From the NCBI GenBank assembly GCA_024231975.1, contig JAAEQB010000022.1, forward strand, positions 58,412 through 122,411: a stretch of DNA of 64,000 bases, given 5' to 3'. Shown here one piece after another: positions 59,114 to 64,000 of the stretch (position 1 is its first letter; each line of letters begins with the position of its first letter). The stretch comes from Allobosea sp. Lineage in GTDB: Bacteria > Pseudomonadota > Alphaproteobacteria > Rhizobiales > Beijerinckiaceae. The position numbers and the translations under genes were made by a program. Below the pieces are notes generated by a model, which saw nothing but the letters and a program-made list of their open reading frames with translations, made no database searches and was not told where the DNA came from.

Positions 59114-61468
59114 ATGCCAGAACCGTCCCATGTCCTTTGCGCCCAGCCGCTGCTGACGAGGCCCGAGCCTTTGTCCCGTCCCGACGCCGACCTCTCCCGC
59201 GACGCCATCCTCGCCTTCATCGAGGAGGAGCGCGCCGCCGGCCGCGAGCCCGGCCGCCGCGACATCGCCAAGGCCTTCCAGCTCGACGCGGGCGGCAAGA
59301 TCTGGCTGAAGCGCCTGCTGCGCGAGCTCGAACTGGAGGAGAATGGCGGCTCTGGCCCGGTCAAGCCGCATGCCGCCCTGCCCGCCGTCCTGCTCTGCGA
59401 GGTCAAATCGCGCGATCGCGAGGGCGATCTCGTCGCCGCCCCGCTCGAATGGAACGAGGCCGACCAGGGCGAAGCGCCAAAAATCCTGATCGAGCGCCAG
59501 CGCGAGTTCCGCCGCAAGCCCAAGACCGTCGCGCCTGCCGCCACTCCCGGCATCGGCGACCATGTCCTGCTCAAGCTGACGCGCCTACGCGGCGTCGACG
59601 GCTATCAATGGTCCGGCCGCACCCTCAAGGTGATGGGCAGGGCCAAGGCACAGGTGCTCGGCATCTTCCGCGCCCTCCCCGACGGCTCCGGCCGGCTCGT
59701 CCCCGTCGACAAGAAGGCGCAGGGGCGCGAGGCGCTGATCCCGAAAAGCCAGACCGGCAACGCCGAGGATGGCGATCTCGTCTCCGTCTCCTTCGCCCGC
59801 GAAAGCCGCTTCGGCCCGCCGCAGGCCAGGGTGCGCGAACGACTGGGCTCGCTGAAATCGGAGCGTGCGGTCTCGCTGATCGCGATCCACGCCCACGGCA
59901 TTCCCAACGAATTCCAGCCGGCGACGATCGCCGAGGCTGAGGCGGCCAAGCCGGCTACGCTCGCCGGCCGAGAAGACTGGCGCACCCTGCCGCTGATCAC
60001 CATCGACCCAGCGGATGCCAAGGACCATGACGACGCGGTCCATGCCGCGCCGGACGACGACCCCGACAACCCTGGCGGCCACATCGTCACCGTCGCCATC
60101 GCCGATGTCGCCTCTTACGTCCGCCCGGGCTCGGCGCTCGATCGCGAGGCGCTGGAGCGCGGCAATTCGGTTTATTTCCCCGACCGCGTCGTGCCGATGC
60201 TGCCCGAGCGGATCTCGAACGATCTCTGCTCGCTCCGTGGCGGCGAGGACCGGCCGGCGCTGGCCGTCCGCCTGATCCTCAAGGCCGACGGAGCCAAGAA
60301 GAGCCACTCCTTCCACCGCATCATGATGCGCTCGGCGGCGAAGCTCTCCTACCAGCAGGCGCAAGCCGCGATCGACGGCAAGCCCGACGACCTCACCGGC
60401 CCGATCCGGGACAGCATCCTGATGCCGCTCTGGGCCGCCTATGGCTCGGCGGCGCGCGCCCGCGACGCCCGCCAGCCGCTCGATCTCGACCTGCCCGAGC
60501 GCAAGCTCGTCCTCGATGCCGATGGCAAGGTCACCCGCGTGATCGTGCCGGAGCGGCTCGCCGCGCACCGGCTGATCGAGGAGTTCATGATCCTCGCCAA
60601 TGTCGCTGCGGCCGAGACGCTGGAGAAGGCCAAGAGCCCGCTGATCTATCGCTGCCATGACGAGCCGTCGCTCGAGAAGATGCGGGCGCTCGGCGAGGTC
60701 CTGGCCTCGATCGGCATCAAATTGCCCAAGGACGCAGCGCTGCGGCCGGTGCTGTTCAACCGCATCCTCGCCATGATCAAGGGCTCCGAGAACGAGCTCT
60801 TGATGAACGAGGTCGTGCTGCGCACCCAGGCGCAGGCCGAGTATGTCGCCGAGAATTACGGGCATTTCGGCCTCAACCTGCGCCGCTACGCCCATTTCAC
60901 CTCGCCGATCCGCCGCTATGCCGACCTGGTCGTGCACCGCGCCTTGATCTCGGCCCTGAAGCTCGGCGATGACGGCCTGCCGAAATCGGCGACGCTCGCC
61001 GAATTGCGCGAGGTCGCGACCCGGATCTCGGCGGCGGAACGTCGCGCCATGGCGGCCGAGCGCGAGACCACCGACCGGCTGATCGCGCATTTCCTGGCCG
61101 ACCAGATCGGTTCGAGCTTCGACGGGCGCATCGCCGGGCTCAACCGCGCCGGCCTCTTCGTCAAGCTCGACGACACCGGCGCCGACGGCTTCATCCCGGC
61201 CTCGACGCTGGGCGCCGACTACTACCGCCATGACGAACGCGCCCATGCGCTGGTCGGCGATCGCACCGGCGAAAGTTGGCGCCTCGGCGACCGCGTCCAT
61301 GTCAAACTGGTCGAGGCGGCGCCGGTCGCGGGAGCGCTCAGATTCGAGTTGCTCACAGAGGGCAGGCCCGCGACATCCGACCGCTCTGGCAAAAGGTCAC
61401 GGCCTGCTTTACCTATGGGGCGAAAGCAGGGCCGCTCCCCGCCCAAACGATCGGGCCGCAAGCGCTGA
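59114..61468 (+). CDS. rnr: ribonuclease R
   Basis: 784 residues. 3'-5' exoribonuclease of the RNB family that degrades structured RNA. An N-terminal winged helix (SRDAILAFIEEERAAGREPG) and cold-shock domains precede the RNB core: LITIDPADAKDHDDAVHAAP at about 296-310 with the catalytic Asp cluster, and LRRYAHFTSPIRRYADLVVH near 600. A C-terminal S1 domain (GRIAGLNRAGLFVKLDDTGA) and a basic tail follow. The first ATG is used; a TTG a few codons further in (LSRPDADLS) is possible. Confidence 0.93.
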   Translation: MPEPSHVLCAQPLLTRPEPLSRPDADLSRDAILAFIEEERAAGREPGRRDIAKAFQLDAGGKIWLKRLLRELELEENGGSGPVKPHAALPAVLLCEVKSRDREGDLVAAPLEWNEADQGEAPKILIERQREFRRKPKTVAPAATPGIGDHVLLKLTRLRGVDGYQWSGRTLKVMGRAKAQVLGIFRALPDGSGRLVPVDKKAQGREALIPKSQTGNAEDGDLVSVSFARESRFGPPQARVRERLGSLKSERAVSLIAIHAHGIPNEFQPATIAEAEAAKPATLAGREDWRTLPLITIDPADAKDHDDAVHAAPDDDPDNPGGHIVTVAIADVASYVRPGSALDREALERGNSVYFPDRVVPMLPERISNDLCSLRGGEDRPALAVRLILKADGAKKSHSFHRIMMRSAAKLSYQQAQAAIDGKPDDLTGPIRDSILMPLWAAYGSAARARDARQPLDLDLPERKLVLDADGKVTRVIVPERLAAHRLIEEFMILANVAAAETLEKAKSPLIYRCHDEPSLEKMRALGEVLASIGIKLPKDAALRPVLFNRILAMIKGSENELLMNEVVLRTQAQAEYVAENYGHFGLNLRRYAHFTSPIRRYADLVVHRALISALKLGDDGLPKSATLAELREVATRISAAERRAMAAERETTDRLIAHFLADQIGSSFDGRIAGLNRAGLFVKLDDTGADGFIPASTLGADYYRHDERAHALVGDRTGESWRLGDRVHVKLVEAAPVAGALRFELLTEGRPATSDRSGKRSRPALPMGRKQGRSPPKRSGRKR

Positions 61469-61493
61469 CGCCCCGCATTAACGAAGACATCCC

Positions 61494-61937
61494 ATGTCCA
61501 TACATTGTCACCAACCCAAGCCGGTCCAGGCTCGCGACTGGCGTCAGGCTATGCGTCGCGGCCTCTTCGGCCGTTGCCCGCATTGCGGCGAGGGCCGGCT
61601 GTTCCGCGCCTTCCTCAAGCCGGTCGATTCCTGCGAGGCCTGCGGCGAGACCCTGCACCATCAGCGCGCCGACGACCTGCCGCCCTATATCGTCATCACC
61701 ATCGTCGGCCATGTCGTCGTCGGCGGCATCCTGCTGGCGGAGAAATACGCCAACTGGTCGATCGCCCTGCATCTCTGGGTCTGGCTGCCGCTCACCGTCT
61801 TCCTCAGCCTGGCGCTGATGCAGCCGGCCAAGGGCGCGGTCATCGGCCTGCAATGGGCCTTGCGCATGCACGGCTTCGGCGGCGCCATGCCCAAGCCCGA
61901 ACGCCAGCCCGCCATGAAGGCGATCGGCGGCCGATGA
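61494..61937 (+). CDS. DUF983 membrane protein
   Basis: 147 residues. A zinc-ribbon-like part, RCPHCGEGRLFRAF and DSCEACGETLHH near residues 27-60, is followed by two membrane helices (YIVITIVGHVVVGGILLAEK; WVWLPLTVFLSLALMQPAKG). The family has no established function. It lies 25 nt after rnr and overlaps the Nudix gene start by 4 nt, the usual Rhizobiales order. Confidence 0.87.
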   Translation: MSIHCHQPKPVQARDWRQAMRRGLFGRCPHCGEGRLFRAFLKPVDSCEACGETLHHQRADDLPPYIVITIVGHVVVGGILLAEKYANWSIALHLWVWLPLTVFLSLALMQPAKGAVIGLQWALRMHGFGGAMPKPERQPAMKAIGGR

Positions 61938-62668
61938 GCGACCACACCATCACCCTGACCCAGGCCGAACGGGCGCGCACCAACGTCAACCTGCGCCCCC
62001 GTGACGCCGCAACCATGCTGATTCTCGATCATTCCGGGAAGAAGCCCAGGGTGCTGATGGGCAAGCGCCATGCCGGCCACAAGTTCATGCCGGGCAAATA
62101 TGTCTTCCCGGGCGGGCGCATCGAGGCGGGCGACCGGCGCATGGCCGCGACCGGCGCCCTCGCCAGCCCTTGCGAGCAGCGCCTGCTCGCCCGCTGCGTG
62201 CGCCCGAGCCTGCAGCGCGGCCGGGCGCTGGCGCTGGCGGCGATCCGTGAGACCTTCGAGGAGACCGGCCTCCTCTTCGGCAGCGCCGACTACGGCTCGC
62301 CCGAAGACCCGCCCGAGGGCGTCTGGGCCGACTTCGCCGCCAAGGGCGTCTTCCCCGATCTCGGCGCCATCACCTTCGTCGCCCGCGCCATCACCCCGCC
62401 GCGTCGGCCCAAGCGCTTCGACACCCGCTTCTTCGCGGTCGATGCCCGCGCCGTCGCTGGCAAGGTCGAGGGCGTGATCGGCCCCGATTCGGAGCTTACC
62501 GACCTTGTCTCCGTCACCTTCGACGAGGCGCGCGAACTCGACCTGCCGACGATCACCAAGGTGATCATCGCCGAGGTCGAGGAGCGGCTGAAGGCCGGAT
62601 TCGCCCAGTATCTGCCGGTCCCATTCTACTGGGAGAAGCGCGGCAGCTTCGTTCGCGAGCTGCTCTGA
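61934..62668 (+). CDS. Nudix hydrolase with insertion in the Nudix box
   Basis: 244 residues. The Nudix box begins PGKYVFPGGRIEAGDRRM near residue 60 and ends LAAIRETFEETGLLFG near 105; about 40 residues separate the conserved G from REtfEE, whereas the standard spacing is 5. The same kind of insertion is known in NUDT7/8/19 CoA-type hydrolases. It overlaps the DUF983 gene by 4 nt (ATGA). The substrate may be a CoA or nucleotide derivative. Confidence 0.87.
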   Translation: MSDHTITLTQAERARTNVNLRPRDAATMLILDHSGKKPRVLMGKRHAGHKFMPGKYVFPGGRIEAGDRRMAATGALASPCEQRLLARCVRPSLQRGRALALAAIRETFEETGLLFGSADYGSPEDPPEGVWADFAAKGVFPDLGAITFVARAITPPRRPKRFDTRFFAVDARAVAGKVEGVIGPDSELTDLVSVTFDEARELDLPTITKVIIAEVEERLKAGFAQYLPVPFYWEKRGSFVRELL

Positions 62669-62824
62669 CGGCATCGAGCGGCGGAAAATCCGTGTGCCCG
62701 CCCGATATTCCTTGACTTGCCGACGCCGATACGGCATTCCCCGCCCATCGGATTGCCGGGCTCGCCCGGCCATTTTGTTTTCTGTACGGGCCGACGGCGG
62801 CCCCATCTGTTCGAGGGCTCCGCC

Positions 62825-62992
62825 ATGGCCAAGGCCGTGACCATCAAGATCAAGCTCATCTCGACCGCGGATACCGGGTACTTCTACGTGACCAAGAAGA
62901 ACTCGCGTACCATGACCGAGAAGATGTCGAAGAAGAAGTACGACCCCGTCGCGCGCAAGCACGTCGAGTTCAAGGAAACCAAGATCAAGTAA
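62825..62992 (+). CDS. rpmG: 50S ribosomal protein L33
   Basis: 55 residues, exact family length. MAKAVTIKIKLISTADTGYF then YVTKKNSRTMTEKMSKKKYD: the basic beta-rich bL33 fold. This is the zinc-independent (Cys-free) form. A 156-nt gap after the Nudix gene includes TTGACT at 62712, a possible -35 without a clear -10. A strong terminator follows. Confidence 0.96.
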   Translation: MAKAVTIKIKLISTADTGYFYVTKKNSRTMTEKMSKKKYDPVARKHVEFKETKIK

Positions 62993-63028
62993 GGCGTCTC
63001 CGCCTGACTGCTTGATCTGGTTTTGAAG

Positions 63029-63060
63029 AACCGCCCCTCGCAGGGCGGTTTTTTCGTTTT
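63029..63060 (+). terminator. intrinsic terminator of rpmG
   Basis: AACCGCCC, CTCGCA, GGGCGGTT, then TTTTCGTTTT. An 8-bp stem plus T-run, 36 nt after the rpmG stop. Confidence 0.85.
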
Positions 63061-63138
63061 GGGGAATCGCGGCCAGCGCCCGTTTGTGAGTTGCGTGGCG
63101 CCGCTCCCCTTGCGTCCCGGACCTCGGATGCCCCGGTT

Positions 63139-63330
63139 TCAGCCTTCGCCGGCCGAGCGCTCCTTCAGCAGTTCGTTGAGGCGGTCCTGCTTCTCATTGA
63201 GCAGGTCCGACAATCTTTCCTCGCTCCCGGAGCCGGATGCGGCGGTAGCCTGTTCCGTCAGGTCGGAAATCTGTCGGCGCAACAGTGCGATCAGGTCGTC
63301 CAGCGCTTCGCGATTGCCGTTCTCCGCCAT
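63139..63330 (-). CDS. small coiled-coil protein, unknown function
   Basis: 63 residues. Starting MAENGNREALDDLIALLRRQ, it is helical throughout with heptad-like Leu/Ile spacing (ISDLTEQATAAS, LSDLLNEKQDRLNELLKERS). No transmembrane segment, no signal and no recognised family. An alternative start 15 nt upstream exists. It lies between the rpmG terminator and the autotransporter remnant. Confidence 0.55.
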   Translation of the reverse strand: MAENGNREALDDLIALLRRQISDLTEQATAASGSGSEERLSDLLNEKQDRLNELLKERSAGEG

Positions 63331-63491
63331 GGCTGTTGTCTCCATTCGCTCTCGACGCCGAGCGGTGAGTGACCTGCAGGCGATGATCGCAAGGCGGGAT
63401 CATGCCTGCCGTCCGATAACTCGGCAGCTCACAGATTTGCTCCATGGCGACGCAAATTCAATCGGCGCATTCGCGCCGGCGGGTCCCTCTT

Positions 63492-64000
63492 TCAGAACCT
63501 CATCTCGACCTTGCCCTTGAGGGCGTGGTCACGGGAGCGCTCGCCGATGACGGCGGAGTAGGTCAGGCCCAGCGCGGTGGCCTGCGAGGTGCGCCAGTCG
63601 AGGCCCGCTTCGGCGACCAGCGCCTCGCGGTCGATCCTGGCGGCGAAGACCGTGGCCGGGGTGGTGCCGGCGACGAAGGCGGTGCGGGCCTGCGGGGTGA
63701 GCTCGCCAAAGCCGTGGCGCCAGCCGAGCATGGCGCGGGCGAACAACGGCATCGCCCCGAGCTGCGCCTCGGCCCGCAGGCCGAGCGTGGTGAAGCCGAG
63801 CGTCTGCTCGGAGGACAGAACCCGCAAGGCCGCCGCTCCGCCACGCTCAGTGCCGCCGTCGGTGCTGACCCGGATCAGCGCCAGCTGCGCGAACGGCTCC
63901 AGCGCGATCCCGCTGAAGGCAGATGGCCCAAAATGGTGTCGCGCACCAGCCGGCTCTCGTCGAGCATCACCGAGACCGCCTGGGCATGCGCCTCGCCCGA
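63492..64000 (-). pseudogene. autotransporter beta-barrel, frameshifted, 5' part outside window
   Basis: Only the last part of the gene is in the window. From the stop at 63492 upward, one frame reads an outer-membrane autotransporter barrel: LEPFAQLALIRVSTDGGTER, RVLSSEQTLGFTTLGLRAEA, and a C-terminal VEMRF with the terminal Phe used by BamA. Upstream of about 63920 the barrel-like sequence continues in another frame (HAQAVSVMLDESRLVRDTIL) and the first frame is meaningless. So a frameshift lies near 63915-63930. It is either a true inactivating mutation or a sequence error; there is no way to tell here. Confidence 0.6.

Noticed and set aside
1..64000. tRNA, rRNA, CRISPR or insertion sequence
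   Set aside because: I looked for cloverleaf-type repeats, regularly spaced direct repeats and transposase motifs by eye and found none; a scan with dedicated programs would be decisive.

Overview
The window is 64 kb of GC-rich, densely packed chromosome from an alphaproteobacterium, most likely order Hyphomicrobiales and Bosea-like. That placement is inference. It rests on the conserved block argS - SPOR protein - nagZ - scpA - scpB - tatABC, on the rnr - DUF983 - Nudix - rpmG block, on the long intergenic palindromes, and on general protein similarity. I see no rRNA, tRNA, CRISPR array, insertion sequence or prophage. The genes are mostly housekeeping, with an accessory layer of transport and nitrogen or carbon scavenging.

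Layout. 1-10.8 kb: the end of an M20 peptidase, an orphan peptide-type solute-binding protein, a lytic transglycosylase translationally coupled to a DUF2336 protein, a MaoC hydratase/CitE-like lyase pair, a drug-efflux MFS with a divergent LysR regulator, and a nitroreductase/flavin-reductase cluster. 11-14.4 kb: an unusual in-frame fusion of a DUF559 nuclease-like domain to a secreted protein, then a GDSL-type protein and an OpgC-like acyltransferase. 14.6-28 kb: the conserved cell-cycle/envelope block (dGTPase, argS, SPOR protein, nagZ, scpAB, tatABC, with divergent erpA). It is interrupted by a TRAP binding protein, an arginase-family gene and an orphan ABC ATPase. 28-40.8 kb: an ABC-F ATPase, an HD-GYP protein, an HPP membrane protein, a double cold-shock protein, an enolase-superfamily enzyme, LysE and SIR2 proteins, an aminotransferase, an orphan LivK-type binding protein, a hydrolase, a MarR regulator and an exported VOC protein.

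41-52.6 kb: a UxaA-type dehydratase and a periplasmic diheme peroxidase fused to a cupredoxin domain, preceded by an unrecognised secreted partner. Then come a PKHD hydroxylase, gntK-gnd, a KefB-type antiporter, ACC deaminase (acdS) with a divergent Lrp-type regulator, and an overlapping MerR/carboxymuconolactone decarboxylase pair. 52.7-58.8 kb: a complete urtABCDE urea ABC transporter with a sigma-54 promoter and NtrC-like sites upstream of urtA, which points to nitrogen-limitation control. 58.8-63.1 kb: a tiny ORF whose ribosome-binding site matches 17 nt of the 16S rRNA tail and which ends at a strong terminator, followed by rnr - DUF983 - Nudix - rpmG. 63.1-64 kb: a small coiled-coil protein and a frameshifted autotransporter barrel running off the window.

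The two points I would look at first are the 58.9 kb mini-gene and the peroxidase-cupredoxin operon. The long, sometimes nested palindromes between genes are a third theme. No defence system, secondary-metabolite cluster or other large novel system was found.
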